Positions 23,776 through 32,574 of a stretch of DNA of 39,685 nucleotides are shown one piece after another; position 1 is the first letter of the stretch; the number at the start of each line of letters is the position of its first letter. The DNA is from Streptomyces sp. SID9727. GTDB taxonomy: Bacteria; Actinomycetota; Actinomycetes; Streptomycetales; Streptomycetaceae. The notes under the pieces were generated by a model that worked only from the letters and a program-made list of their open reading frames with translations, searched no databases and was not told where the DNA came from. Where the stretch lies: positions 1 to 39,685 of the forward strand of contig NZ_JAAGNI010000057.1 of the NCBI RefSeq assembly GCF_010550605.1. The letters are read 5' to 3'. The translations under genes and the position numbers were made by a program.

Positions 23776-24579
23776 ATGCCGGTCCCGCTGTCACCGTCCG
23801 ACCTCTCCTCCCTCGTCGCCACCCTCCGCGCCGCCGGCTGCGTCTTCGCCGAGGACGAGGCCGGGCTCATCGCCGCCACCGCCGCCCGCCCCGCTGACAT
23901 CGAAGCCATGGCCGAGCGGCGCGCCGCCGGGCACCCCCTCGAACACGTCCTCGGCTGGGCCGAGTTCGCCGGGCTGCGGATCGCCGTCGACCCCGGCGTC
24001 TTCGTCCCCCGCCGCCGCACCGAGTTCCTGATCGAGCGGGCCGTCGCCCTCGCCCCGGACCCGGCCGTCGTGGTCGACCTGTGCTGCGGGTCCGGCGCGC
24101 TCGGCGCCGCGCTCGCCGCCGCCCTGGGCCGGGTCGAACTCCACGCCGCCGACGTCGAGCCCGCCGCCGTACGCTGCGCCCGGCGCAACATCGGGGACCG
24201 GGGGCGCGTCTACGAGGGCGACCTCTTCGCGCCCCTGCCCGGCGCCCTGCGCGGGCGCGTCGACGTGCTCCTCGCCAACGTGCCGTACGTCCCGACCGGC
24301 GATGTCGCCCTCCTCCCCGCCGAGGCCCGCGTCCACGAACCGCTCGTCGCGCTCGACGGCGGCGGCGACGGCCTCGACGTCCTGCGCCGGGTCGCCGCGG
24401 AGGCACCGCGCTGGCTCGCCCCGGGCGGCAGCCTCCTGGTCGAGACGAGCGAACGGCAGGCCGAGGCCGCGGAGCAGGTCCTGGCGGACGGCGGACTCGT
24501 GGCGCGCGTCGTCTCCTGCGAGGAGCGGTACGCGACCGTCGTCACCGGAACGCTGCCGGTACGGCCTGCGGCGGGCTGA
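23776..24579 (+). CDS. HemK/PrmC-like glutamine N5-methyltransferase paralogue
   Basis: The 267-residue S-adenosylmethionine-dependent enzyme has the PrmC plan: an N-terminal helical domain (residues 1-75, GHPLEHVLGWAEFAGLRIAV), then a Rossmann domain with VVVDLCCGSGALGAALAAAL as motif I. PrmC methylates the GGQ glutamine of release factors. Here the catalytic NPPY is NVPY (VLLANVPYVPTGD), as in the group annotated as putative protein N5-glutamine methyltransferase, so the substrate may differ from release factors. GAAAGG before ATG 23776 supports the start. glnE begins 118 bp downstream, possibly behind its own promoter. Confidence 0.88.
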   Translation: MPVPLSPSDLSSLVATLRAAGCVFAEDEAGLIAATAARPADIEAMAERRAAGHPLEHVLGWAEFAGLRIAVDPGVFVPRRRTEFLIERAVALAPDPAVVVDLCCGSGALGAALAAALGRVELHAADVEPAAVRCARRNIGDRGRVYEGDLFAPLPGALRGRVDVLLANVPYVPTGDVALLPAEARVHEPLVALDGGGDGLDVLRRVAAEAPRWLAPGGSLLVETSERQAEAAEQVLADGGLVARVVSCEERYATVVTGTLPVRPAAG

Positions 24580-24697
24580 CCGGGACGCCGGAGGCGGGGC
24601 CGCGCCCCACACCCCGGCCGCTCCCCGCTCCCCGCGCCCGCACCGCCTAAACTCCGAAGGCTGGGAGCTGATCGGGCGGCGAGCGGGAGAGCGCGGG

Positions 24698-27688
24698 ATG
24701 ACCATGGTGCCGGGGCGCAGGAGCAGCACGTTCACCCGACTGCTGCGGCACGGTTTCACCGACCCGTCCGCCGCCGAGCGGCTGCTCGACCTGCCCGACT
24801 TCTCGTCCGTACGCTCCGACTCCGTGCTCCTCGACGCGCTCGGGGCCACCGCCGACCCCGACCTCGCCCTGCGCGGCCTCGTCCGGCTGGTCGAGGCGGA
24901 GAAGGCGGGGGAGCGGCAGATCCTGCTGGACACCCTGGTCACCGCCAAGCCGCTGCGGGACCGGCTGCTCGGGGTGCTCGGCGCGTCCGAGGCGCTCGGG
25001 GACCACCTGGCCCGGCACCCGCGCGACTGGCAGGCCCTCGTCACGTACGAGGCCGCCGACCTGCACCCCGGGGTCACCGAGTTCGAGGGCGAGCTGGCGG
25101 GGGCGGACGATCCGGACGCCCTGCGCGTCGGCTACCGGCGGTGCCTGCTGTCCATCGCCGCGCGGGACGTCTGCGGCACGACCGACGTCGCCGAGACCGC
25201 CGCCGAGCTGGCCGACCTCGCCACCGCGACCCTGCGCGCCGCCCTGCGCATCGCGTCCGCCGCCGCCCCCGACGACGCCGCGCAGTGCCGGCTCGCGGTC
25301 GTCGCGATGGGCAAGTGCGGCGGCCACGAGCTGAACTACGTGTCCGACGTGGACGTCATCTTCGTCGCCGAGCCCGCCGACGGCGCCGAGGAGAGCAAGG
25401 CCATGCAGGCCGCGACCCGGCTCGCCTCGCACCTCATGCGGATCTGCTCCGACACCACCGTCGAGGGCACCATCTGGCCCGTCGACGCCAACCTCCGGCC
25501 CGAGGGCCGCAACGGCCCCCTCGTCCGCACGCTCTCCTCGCACCTCGCGTACTACCAGCGCTGGGCCAAGACCTGGGAGTTCCAGGCGCTGCTGAAGGCC
25601 CGGCCGGTGGCCGGGGACCGGGCGCTCGGCGAGGAGTACGTCGAGGCGGTGTCCCCGCTCGTCTGGCAGGCCGCGGACCGGGAGAACTTCGTCCCCGACG
25701 TCCAGAAGATGCGCCGCCGCGTGGTCGACACCATCCCCGCCGACCGCGTCGACCGGGAGCTGAAGCTCGGCCCCGGCGGGCTGCGGGACGTCGAGTTCGC
25801 CGTACAGCTCCTGCAGCTCGTGCACGGCCGCAGCGACCCCGCCCTGCGCAGCGGATCGACCCTGGAGGCGCTGGGGGCGCTCGCCGAGGGCGGTTACGTG
25901 GGGCGCGTCGACGCCGTACAGCTGGACGACGCCTACCGCTTCCTGCGCGCCATGGAGCACCGCATCCAGCTCTACCGGCTGCGCCGCACCCACCTCGTCC
26001 CCGACGAGGAGCCCGACCTGCGGCGCCTCGGCCGCTCCCTCGGGCTGCGCACCGACCCCATCGCCGAGCTGAACCAGGCGTGGCGGCGGCACGCCTCCGT
26101 GGTGCGGCGGCTGCACGAGAAGCTGTTCTACCGGCCGCTGCTCGACGCCGTCGCCCAGCTCGCGCCCGGCGAGTCCCGGCTCAGCACCAAGGCCGCCACC
26201 GCCCGGCTCGTCGCCCTCGGTTACGAGGACCCGGCCGCCGCCCTCCGTCATCTGGAGGCGCTGTCGTCCGGGGTCTCCCGCAAGGCCGCCATCCAGCGCA
26301 CCCTGCTGCCGGTGCTGCTCGGCTGGTTCGCGGACTCCGCCGACCCGGACGCCGGGCTCCTCGGCTTCCGCAAGGTGTCCGACGCGCTCGGCAAGACCCC
26401 GTGGTACCTGCGGCTCCTGCGCGACGAGGGCGCCGCGGCCGAGAACCTCGCCCGGGTCCTGTCGGCCGGCCGGCTCGCCCCGGACCTGCTGCTGCGCGCC
26501 CCGGAGGCCGTCTCCATCCTCGGCGACCCGCAGGGACTCGCCCCCCGCAGCCGGGTCCACCTGGAGCAGGAGGTGCTGGCCGCCGTCGGCCGCGCGGACG
26601 ACGCGGAGACGGCCGTCGCGGTGGTGCGCGGGGTGCGCAGGCGCGAGCTGTTCCGCACGACGGCCGCCGACCTCATCGGCTCGTACGGTACGGAGGACAG
26701 CCCCGCCGAGCCCGACCCCGGAGCCCTCGTGGACCGGGTCGGCAGCGCCGTCACGGACCTGAACGCCGTCACCATCGCCGGTGCGCTGCGGGCCGCCGTG
26801 CGGGCGGAGTGGGGCGACACCCTGCCGACCCGGTTCGCCGTCATCGGCATGGGGCGGTTCGGCGGGCACGAGCTGGGATACGGCTCCGACGCGGACGTCC
26901 TCTTCGTGCACGAGCCCCGGGAGGGCGTGGACGAGCAGGAGGCGGGCCGGGCGGCGAACCGGGTGGTCTCCGAGATGCGGCGCCTCCTCCAGCTGCCCAC
27001 CGCGGACCCGCCGCTCCTCATCGACCCCGACCTGCGCCCGGAGGGCAAGAACGGGCCCCTCGTACGCACCCTGAAGTCGTACGACGCGTACTACCGGCGC
27101 TGGTCCCTGGGCTGGGAGAGCCAGGCCCTGCTGCGGGCCGAGCCGATGGCCGGGGACCTGGACCTGGGCGCGGAGTTCGTGGAGCTGATCGACCCCCTGC
27201 GGTACCCGGCGGGCGGGCTGGGCGATGACGCCGTCCGCGAGATCCGGCGGCTCAAGGCCCGGATGGAGTCGGAGCGGCTGCCGCGCGGCGCGGACCCGGC
27301 ACTGCACACGAAACTGGGGCGCGGCGGGCTGAGCGACGTCGAGTGGACGGTCCAGCTGATGCAGATGCGCCACGGCCACGAGGTGCCCGGTCTGCGGACC
27401 ACCCGCACCCGTGAGGCGCTGGCCGCGGCGTGTGCGGCGGACCTGATCCCCGAGGACGACGCCCAGACCCTGGACGAGGCGTGGGTCCTGGCGACGCGGG
27501 TCCGCAACGCGGTGATGCTCGTACGGGGGCGCCCGGGCGACACGTTCCCCTCGGTCCCGCGTGAGCTCAGCGCGGTCGGGCGGTATCTGGGGTACGAGGA
27601 GGGGCATGTGGGCGACATGCTCGACGACTACCGCCGCGTGACGCGGCGGGCGCGAGGAGTCGTGGAGGAGCGGTTCTACGGGGGGTGA
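24698..27688 (+). CDS. glnE: Bifunctional glutamine synthetase adenylyltransferase/deadenylase
   Basis: The 996-residue cytoplasmic enzyme controls glutamine synthetase I by attaching AMP to, or removing it from, its regulatory tyrosine. Two nucleotidyltransferase domains are clear: GKCGGHELNYVSDVDVIFV near residue 204 (N-terminal, adenylyl-removing) and GMGRFGGHELGYGSDADVLF near residue 717 (C-terminal, adenylylating). A helical linker joins them. Each is followed by a paired motif (DANLRPEGRNGPLVRT; DPDLRPEGKNGPLVRT) and a GlnD/PII-type helical region with LGPGGLRDVEFAVQLLQLVH or LGRGGLSDVEWTVQLMQM. ATG 24698 has GGGAGA upstream. Length equals the actinobacterial type. Confidence 0.96.
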   Translation: MTMVPGRRSSTFTRLLRHGFTDPSAAERLLDLPDFSSVRSDSVLLDALGATADPDLALRGLVRLVEAEKAGERQILLDTLVTAKPLRDRLLGVLGASEALGDHLARHPRDWQALVTYEAADLHPGVTEFEGELAGADDPDALRVGYRRCLLSIAARDVCGTTDVAETAAELADLATATLRAALRIASAAAPDDAAQCRLAVVAMGKCGGHELNYVSDVDVIFVAEPADGAEESKAMQAATRLASHLMRICSDTTVEGTIWPVDANLRPEGRNGPLVRTLSSHLAYYQRWAKTWEFQALLKARPVAGDRALGEEYVEAVSPLVWQAADRENFVPDVQKMRRRVVDTIPADRVDRELKLGPGGLRDVEFAVQLLQLVHGRSDPALRSGSTLEALGALAEGGYVGRVDAVQLDDAYRFLRAMEHRIQLYRLRRTHLVPDEEPDLRRLGRSLGLRTDPIAELNQAWRRHASVVRRLHEKLFYRPLLDAVAQLAPGESRLSTKAATARLVALGYEDPAAALRHLEALSSGVSRKAAIQRTLLPVLLGWFADSADPDAGLLGFRKVSDALGKTPWYLRLLRDEGAAAENLARVLSAGRLAPDLLLRAPEAVSILGDPQGLAPRSRVHLEQEVLAAVGRADDAETAVAVVRGVRRRELFRTTAADLIGSYGTEDSPAEPDPGALVDRVGSAVTDLNAVTIAGALRAAVRAEWGDTLPTRFAVIGMGRFGGHELGYGSDADVLFVHEPREGVDEQEAGRAANRVVSEMRRLLQLPTADPPLLIDPDLRPEGKNGPLVRTLKSYDAYYRRWSLGWESQALLRAEPMAGDLDLGAEFVELIDPLRYPAGGLGDDAVREIRRLKARMESERLPRGADPALHTKLGRGGLSDVEWTVQLMQMRHGHEVPGLRTTRTREALAAACAADLIPEDDAQTLDEAWVLATRVRNAVMLVRGRPGDTFPSVPRELSAVGRYLGYEEGHVGDMLDDYRRVTRRARGVVEERFYGG

Positions 27689-27702
27689 GCGGGGGTGGAA
27701 CC

Positions 27703-27752
27703 AAGCCCCTCCGGCGACTGAAGGGCGGGGTCCGGGGCGGAGCCCCCGGGGG
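27703..27752. repeat. Streptomyces GC-rich intergenic repeat between glnE and the PAP2 gene
   Basis: The 50 bp contain AAGCCCCTCCGGCGACTGAA and then GGTCCGGGGCGGAGCCCCCG, which ends in the palindrome CCCCCGGGGG. I recognise this combination as a widespread Streptomyces intergenic repeat, related to that at 10976. It fills the space between two convergent genes and can fold, so it may double as terminator. Confidence 0.6.
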
Positions 27753-28721
27753 TCAGTTGCGGGTCGCCGCCGGCTCGCGGTGGGGCCGCGCCCCCAGCGC
27801 GCTGAGGCGAGGGCGGTCCGACGTGCGCGGGATCCACCTGGGCAGCCGGTGCGGCAGCGACCCGTACCACGCGTACGTCACCGCGTAGCCGAACGCCAGG
27901 CACGCCATGCCGCCCACCGCGTCCAGCCAGAAGTGGTTCGCCGTCGACACGATCACCATCAGGGTGACCGCGGGGTACAGCAGCCCCAGGATGCGCGCCC
28001 AGGGGGCGGAGGCCAGGGCGAAGACGGTGAGGCCGCACCAGAGGGACCAGCCGATGTGCATCGACGGCATCGCCGCGTACTGGTTCGACATGTTCTTGAA
28101 GTTGCCCGACGCCATCGAACCCCAGGTCTGGTGCACCAGGACCGTGTCGATGAAGTGGCCCCCGTTCATCAGGCGGGGCGGCGCCAGCGGGTACAGGTAG
28201 TAGCCGAGCAGCGCGACGGCCGTGGTGGCGAACAGGGCCAGCCTGGCTGCCGCGTACCGGCCCGGATGCCGACGGAACAACCATACGAGCACACTGATCG
28301 TGACGATGAAGTGCAGCGTCGCGTAGTAGTAGTTCATCGACACGATCAGCCATGTCACGGAGTTCACCGCGTGGTTGACCGACTGCTCGACCGCGATGCC
28401 GAGGAAGCGTTCGACCGACCACAGCCAGTCCGCGTTGGCGAGGGCCGCGGCCTTCTGCTCCGGCACCGCGTTGCGCACCAGCGAGTACACCCAGTAACTC
28501 ACCGCCACGAGCAGGATTTCGAACCAGAGGCGGGGCCGCCGTGGCGACCGTGGGGAGCGCAGCCGGGACACGACGTGATCGAGTGGTCTGTCGAGCGCTC
28601 TGCCGAGCCCGTGCGTGCGACCGGACTGCTTGGTGTTCGCCTCGGGAGCCGCCTCGTTCACGATGGGTGACGGGGTGGCCTCCGTGCGGCCTTCCTGTCG
28701 TTTCACGCTCAATTCACCCAT
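27753..28721 (-). CDS. PAP2-superfamily membrane enzyme (Aur1-like)
   Basis: The 322-residue protein has a long hydrophilic, basic N-terminus (about 70 residues) and about six membrane helices. The phosphatase signature is split as in PAP2 enzymes: YPLAPPRLMNGGHF, MPSMHIGWSLW (catalytic His) and STANHFWLDAVGG (second His, Asp). The pattern is nearest to the inositol phosphorylceramide synthase/Aur1-like branch, so the reaction is transfer or hydrolysis of a phospho-head group on a membrane lipid. ATG 28721 (MGELSVKRQEGR) is used; GTG 28727 and GTG 28706 are alternatives, and no clear ribosome binding site picks one. It is convergent with glnE. Confidence 0.87.
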   Translation of the reverse strand: MGELSVKRQEGRTEATPSPIVNEAAPEANTKQSGRTHGLGRALDRPLDHVVSRLRSPRSPRRPRLWFEILLVAVSYWVYSLVRNAVPEQKAAALANADWLWSVERFLGIAVEQSVNHAVNSVTWLIVSMNYYYATLHFIVTISVLVWLFRRHPGRYAAARLALFATTAVALLGYYLYPLAPPRLMNGGHFIDTVLVHQTWGSMASGNFKNMSNQYAAMPSMHIGWSLWCGLTVFALASAPWARILGLLYPAVTLMVIVSTANHFWLDAVGGMACLAFGYAVTYAWYGSLPHRLPRWIPRTSDRPRLSALGARPHREPAATRN

Positions 28722-28823
28722 AGGCACAGAGTCTGCCAGATTTGCCTTCTCTGCCCGATGATCCTCCGGATAGGCGCGAGTTGCACGTCCGGCGGCGGTG
28801 CCCAGGGGTGTGCGACGGGCCGG

Positions 28824-29888
28824 TTACGCCCGCGCGTGCGATCCTGGAAGGGCGACGGGGGCGGCCGTATCCTGGCCGGGGCCCGCCGCGGTGGAGCCGC
28901 GTACCACCAGCTCCGGCATGAAGACGAACTCGCTGTGCGGCGCGGGCGTGCCGCCGATCTCCTCCAGGAGCGTGCGCACCGCGGCCTGGCCCATCGCGGT
29001 CACCGGCTGGCGGATCGTGGTCAGCGGCGGGTCGGTGAACGCTATGAGCGGCGAGTCGTCGTATCCCACCACCGACAGGTCGCGCGGGACCTCGCGGGAG
29101 AGCCGGCGGGCGGCCCTGATCGCGCCGAGGGCCATCATGTCGCTCGCGCAGACCACCGCCGTGCAGCCCCGCTCCATCAGCGCGGAGGCGGCGGCCTGGC
29201 CGCCCTCCAGCGTGTAGAGGGAGTGCTGGATCAGCTCCTCGACCTCGTCCGCCGTCAGGTTCAACTGCTCGCGCATCGTGGCGTGGAAGCCCTCGATCTT
29301 GCGGAGCACCGGCACGAAGCGCTTCGGGCCGACCGCGAGGCCGATCCGGGTGTGGCCCAGCGACACCAGATGCGTCACCGCCAGCCGCATCGCGGCCCGG
29401 TCGTCCGGCGAGATGAAAGGTGCCTGCACCTTGGACGAGAAGCCGTTGACCAGGACGAAGGGGACGCCCTGGGCGCGCAGTTGCTCGTACCGCCCCATGT
29501 CCGCCGAGGTGTCGGCGTGCAGCCCGGAGACGAAGATGATCCCGGAGACGCCCCGGTCGACCAGCATCTCGGTCAGCTCGTCCTCGGTGGAGCCGCCCGG
29601 GGTCTGGGTCGCGAGGACCGGGGTGTAGCCCTGCCGGGTCAGTGCCTGCCCGATGACCTGGGCGAGCGCCGGGAAGATCGGGTTCTCCAGCTCGGGCGTG
29701 ATCAGGCCGACGAGCCCCGCGCTGCGCCTGCGCAGCCGTACGGGCCGTTCGTAACCGAGTACGTCGAGGGCGGCGAGTACGGATTCGCGGGTGGCAGCGG
29801 CTACCCCGGGCTTGCCGTTCAGTACGCGGCTGACCGTCGCTTCGCTGACCCCCGCCTGAGTTGCGATATCGGCAAGCCGTGCGGTCAT
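28824..29888 (-). CDS. malR: LacI-family maltose-operon repressor MalR (Reg1)
   Basis: The 354-residue repressor has the LacI helix-turn-helix at its start (MTARLADIATQAGVSEATVS, then RVLNGKPGV with the Leu-containing hinge) and a periplasmic-binding-type effector domain (TPELENPIFPALAQVIGQAL to FMPELVVRGSTA). It matches Streptomyces MalR/Reg1, which represses the malEFG operon and amylase genes until maltodextrins are present. ATG 29888 follows the probable -10 TACAGT by eight bases, so the mRNA is leaderless; the extended frame upstream is not coding. It is divergent from malE, with 371 bp between. A second, closely similar repressor follows aglA. Confidence 0.94.
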   Translation of the reverse strand: MTARLADIATQAGVSEATVSRVLNGKPGVAAATRESVLAALDVLGYERPVRLRRRSAGLVGLITPELENPIFPALAQVIGQALTRQGYTPVLATQTPGGSTEDELTEMLVDRGVSGIIFVSGLHADTSADMGRYEQLRAQGVPFVLVNGFSSKVQAPFISPDDRAAMRLAVTHLVSLGHTRIGLAVGPKRFVPVLRKIEGFHATMREQLNLTADEVEELIQHSLYTLEGGQAAASALMERGCTAVVCASDMMALGAIRAARRLSREVPRDLSVVGYDDSPLIAFTDPPLTTIRQPVTAMGQAAVRTLLEEIGGTPAPHSEFVFMPELVVRGSTAAGPGQDTAAPVALPGSHARA

Positions 29889-29896
29889 GGCAATGG

Positions 29897-29925
29897 ACTG
29901 TACCGGGAGCGGGTCGGATTGCCCA
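29897..29925 (-). promoter_or_regulatory. malR promoter, apparently leaderless
   Basis: On the minus strand TGGGCA (29925-29920), a 17-bp spacer and TACAGT (29902-29897) form a plausible HrdB-type promoter. Eight bases after the -10 comes the ATG at 29888, so no leader or ribosome site remains. Confidence 0.5.
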
Positions 29926-29999
29926 CCATGCGCAGGAATCGGGCGGGAGCGGCCGCGCCGGGGTGCCCGGAGCGGCGCCTCGTGGTGTCCGGCGGCAAC

Positions 30000-30020
30000 G
30001 TCTTGCAAGGTCTTGCGGAC
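30000..30020. promoter_or_regulatory. Candidate MalR operator, malR side
   Basis: TCTTGCAAGGTCTTGCGG (30001-30018) holds TCTTGC twice at a 10-bp period, with an internal CTTGCAAG palindrome. Streptomyces MalR/Reg1 sites are built of TCTTGCA/TGCAAGA repeats. It lies upstream of the malR promoter and 92 bp before the malE -35. Confidence 0.55.
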
Positions 30021-30111
30021 CCCGTTTGCCGGCTGCGGTCGGATCGTCGCACTGCGGAATCGGGGCTGGTGGGCCCTCTGTGGCAGGGATCGGGGAGTTT
30101 CGTCAAGTGGC

Positions 30112-30178
30112 TTGACGGCAACCTTGAGGACACGCCAATGTAACGATCGCCGGAGCTTGCAGAAATCTTCCGCAAAGT
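30112..30178 (+). promoter_or_regulatory. malE promoter with downstream MalR-type operator
   Basis: A -35 TTGACG (30112-30117) and a poor -10 CAATGT (30136-30141) are 18 bp apart. Just after the expected start come CTTGCAG (30156-30162) and TCTTCCGCAAAG (30167-30178), similar to the operator in the amylase promoter. Binding there would block elongation or initiation. The remaining leader to the ATG at 30260 contains nothing else I can name. Confidence 0.5.
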
Positions 30179-30259
30179 CTTTCGGTCGTCTTTCATCCTT
30201 GTTACGTTCACGTCGACCCGGCGCCGCGACGGAGCGGTACGGCAGTTGAAGGAGTTCAG

Positions 30260-31537
30260 ATGCGACGTGGCATAACGGCCACCGCCCTGGTCGCGGCCCT
30301 GGCGCTCGCGGCGACCGCCTGCGGCAGCGATGACGACAAGTCCGGCAGCACCTCGAAGGGCTCGGGCGAGCTCTCCGGCACCGTGACGTGGTGGGACACG
30401 TCCGGCGCGGGTACCGAGGACAAGGTCTTCAAGAAGATCGCCGAGGGCTTCGAGAAGAAGCACCCGAAGGTCGACGTCAAGTACGTCAACGTGCCCTTCG
30501 GCGAGGCGCAGAACAAGTTCAAGAACGCGGCGCAGGCCGGTTCCGGCGCCCCCGACGTGATCCGCTCCGAGGTCGCGTGGACCCCCGAGTTCGCTGACCT
30601 CGGCTACCTCGCGCCGCTGGACGGCACGTCCGCGCTGAAGGACCAGGACGACTTCCTGAAGCAGGCCGTGGCCTCCACGAAGTACAACGGCAAGACCTAC
30701 GCCGTTCCGCAGGTCATCGACTCCATGGGCGTCTTCTACAACAAGAAGATGTTCGAGAAGGCGGGCGTCAAGCCGCCGAACACCATCTCGGAGCTGAAGT
30801 CGGTCGCCAAGAAGATCAAGTCGAAGACCGGCAAGACCGGCCTCTACCTGCGCGGCGACGACTCGTACTACTTCCTCTCCTTCCTCTACGGAGAGGGCGG
30901 CGACCTGGTCGACGCCCCCGAGAAGACGGTGACCATCGACAAGCCCGAGGGCGTCAAGGCGTTCGAGGTCGTCAAGGACCTGGTCGACTCCGGGGCGGCG
31001 AAGACCGACGCCACGGACGGCTGGGAGAACATGATGCAGTCGTTCAAGAACGGCGACGTCGCGATGATGATCAACGGCCCCTGGGCGGTCGCCGACACGC
31101 TGACCGGCGACCAGTTCACCGACAAGGCCAACCTGGGCGTCGCCCCGGTCCCGGCCGGCTCCGCCGCGCAGGGCGCCCCGCAGGGCGGTCACAACCTGGC
31201 CGTGTACGCGGGCTCCAAGAACCTGGAAGCCTCCTACGCCTTCGTCGACTACATGACGTCGGTCGAGACCCAGGCGCAGACCGCCGGTGAGCTGAACCTG
31301 CTCCCCACCCGCACCTCCGCGTACGCCAAGCCGGAGGCCGTGGGCAGCGAGATCGTCCAGTTCTTCAAGCCCGTCGTCGAGACCGCCGTCGAGCGGCCCT
31401 GGATCCCGGAGACCGGCAGCCTCTTCGCGCCGCTGAACACCGAGTACACCAAGGTGCTCACCGGTCAGACCACGCCGGAGAAGGCCGCCAAGGCCACCGG
31501 TGATTCCTACCGCAAGCTCCTCAAGGGCTGGAAGTAA
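30260..31537 (+). CDS. malE: Maltose/maltodextrin-binding lipoprotein MalE
   Basis: The 425-residue extracellular solute-binding protein is anchored as a lipoprotein. The signal peptide MRRGITATALVAALALAATA is followed by Cys21 in a lipobox, then GSDDDKSGSTSKGSG as a flexible linker. The mature part has the cluster-1 binding-protein pattern (SGTVTWWDTSGAGTEDKVFK, YAVPQVIDSMGVFYNKKMF, NGPWAVADTLTGDQF). It hands maltodextrins to the MalFG permease. The ATPase (MsiK in Streptomyces) is encoded elsewhere. GAAGGAG precedes ATG 30260. malF starts 20 bp after its stop; all three mal genes are one operon. Confidence 0.95.
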   Translation: MRRGITATALVAALALAATACGSDDDKSGSTSKGSGELSGTVTWWDTSGAGTEDKVFKKIAEGFEKKHPKVDVKYVNVPFGEAQNKFKNAAQAGSGAPDVIRSEVAWTPEFADLGYLAPLDGTSALKDQDDFLKQAVASTKYNGKTYAVPQVIDSMGVFYNKKMFEKAGVKPPNTISELKSVAKKIKSKTGKTGLYLRGDDSYYFLSFLYGEGGDLVDAPEKTVTIDKPEGVKAFEVVKDLVDSGAAKTDATDGWENMMQSFKNGDVAMMINGPWAVADTLTGDQFTDKANLGVAPVPAGSAAQGAPQGGHNLAVYAGSKNLEASYAFVDYMTSVETQAQTAGELNLLPTRTSAYAKPEAVGSEIVQFFKPVVETAVERPWIPETGSLFAPLNTEYTKVLTGQTTPEKAAKATGDSYRKLLKGWK

Positions 31538-31557
31538 CCAGGAAGGCAGGCCGACTG

Positions 31558-32574
31558 ATGGCTGTCCACACCAGCCAGTCGGTGGCGAAGGCCGCGGGCG
31601 ACGACGTCGCCCGCGGCCGGAGCCGCGGTACTGGCACCCCTCCGCGGCCGGGCGTGCTCCGGCGGGCCCTCTCCGTTCACTGGTACGCCTGGGCCATGGT
31701 CGCCCCGGTGGTGATCGTGATCGGCGTGATCATCGGGTACCCGCTGGTCCGCGGTATCTGGCTGTCGCTGACCGACGCCAACGAGCGCAACGTCGCCCGC
31801 TCCATCGGCGTCAACGACATGCCGGCCACCTACAAGTTCGTGGGACTGGACAACTACGCGGACGCCCTCACCGGCGGTCAGTTCCTCGACACCCTGGTCT
31901 GGACCCTGGTGTGGACGGTCTCCTGCGTAGGCATCACCTTCGTGCTGGGCATGGCTCTGGCCAACATCCTGAACCGCAGGATCGCCGGCCGTTCCATCTA
32001 CCGCATGGCCCTGATCCTGCCCTGGGCCATCCCCGGCTTCGTCTCGGTCTTCGCCTGGCGCTTCCTCTACAACGAGGAGCGCGGCCTGCTCAACAGGGTC
32101 CTGGGCGGCGTCGGCATCGACGGCGTCCCGTGGCTGAACGACCCCACCTGGGCGAAGTTCTCCGTCATCGCCGTCAACGTCTGGCTCGGCGTGCCCTTCA
32201 TCATGGTCGCCCTGCTCGGCGGTCTGCAGGCCATTCCGTCGGAGCAGTACGAGGCCGCGGAGATGGACGGCGCGACGGCCTGGCAGCGCTTCCGCCACGT
32301 CACGCTGCCGGGACTGCGCCCGGTCTCCACCACGGTGGTCCTGCTCTCCACCATCTGGACCTTCAACATGTTCCCGGTGATCTTCCTGCTCACCCGGGGC
32401 GGCCCCGGTGAGTCCACGCAGATCCTCGTCACCCAGGCGTACAAGTTCTCCTTCGAGATCAGCCCGCGCGACTTCGCCCAGTCGTCGACCTGGGGCGTCC
32501 TGATCCTCGTACTCCTGATGCTCTTCGCCGTGGTCTACCGGCGAGTGCTCCGCACCCAGGGAGACAACTGGTGA
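31558..32574 (+). CDS. malF: Maltodextrin ABC permease MalF
   Basis: The 338-residue membrane protein has an N-terminal cytoplasmic tail of about 40 residues and six membrane helices. The first helix is WAMVAPVVIVIGVIIGYPLV. A long external loop follows it (KFVGLDNYADALTGGQFLDT). The EAA loop that contacts the ATPase is EQYEAAEMDGATAWQRFRHV. It pairs with MalG to form the channel. AGGAAGG lies 12 bases before ATG 31558, a rather long spacing. The stop overlaps the malG start by 4 bp (GTGA), so translation is coupled. Confidence 0.94.
   Translation: MAVHTSQSVAKAAGDDVARGRSRGTGTPPRPGVLRRALSVHWYAWAMVAPVVIVIGVIIGYPLVRGIWLSLTDANERNVARSIGVNDMPATYKFVGLDNYADALTGGQFLDTLVWTLVWTVSCVGITFVLGMALANILNRRIAGRSIYRMALILPWAIPGFVSVFAWRFLYNEERGLLNRVLGGVGIDGVPWLNDPTWAKFSVIAVNVWLGVPFIMVALLGGLQAIPSEQYEAAEMDGATAWQRFRHVTLPGLRPVSTTVVLLSTIWTFNMFPVIFLLTRGGPGESTQILVTQAYKFSFEISPRDFAQSSTWGVLILVLLMLFAVVYRRVLRTQGDNW

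Noticed and set aside
24647..27607. A very long open frame on the minus strand opposite glnE
   Set aside because: It is the mirror of a GC-rich coding frame; composition (Gly, Val, Arg, Gln, His rich) is that of antisense shadow and no domain is visible.
29889..30008. N-terminal extension of MalR by 40 residues
   Set aside because: The extension is proline/arginine-rich without LacI similarity and runs through the likely promoter; the HTH begins right at ATG 29888.
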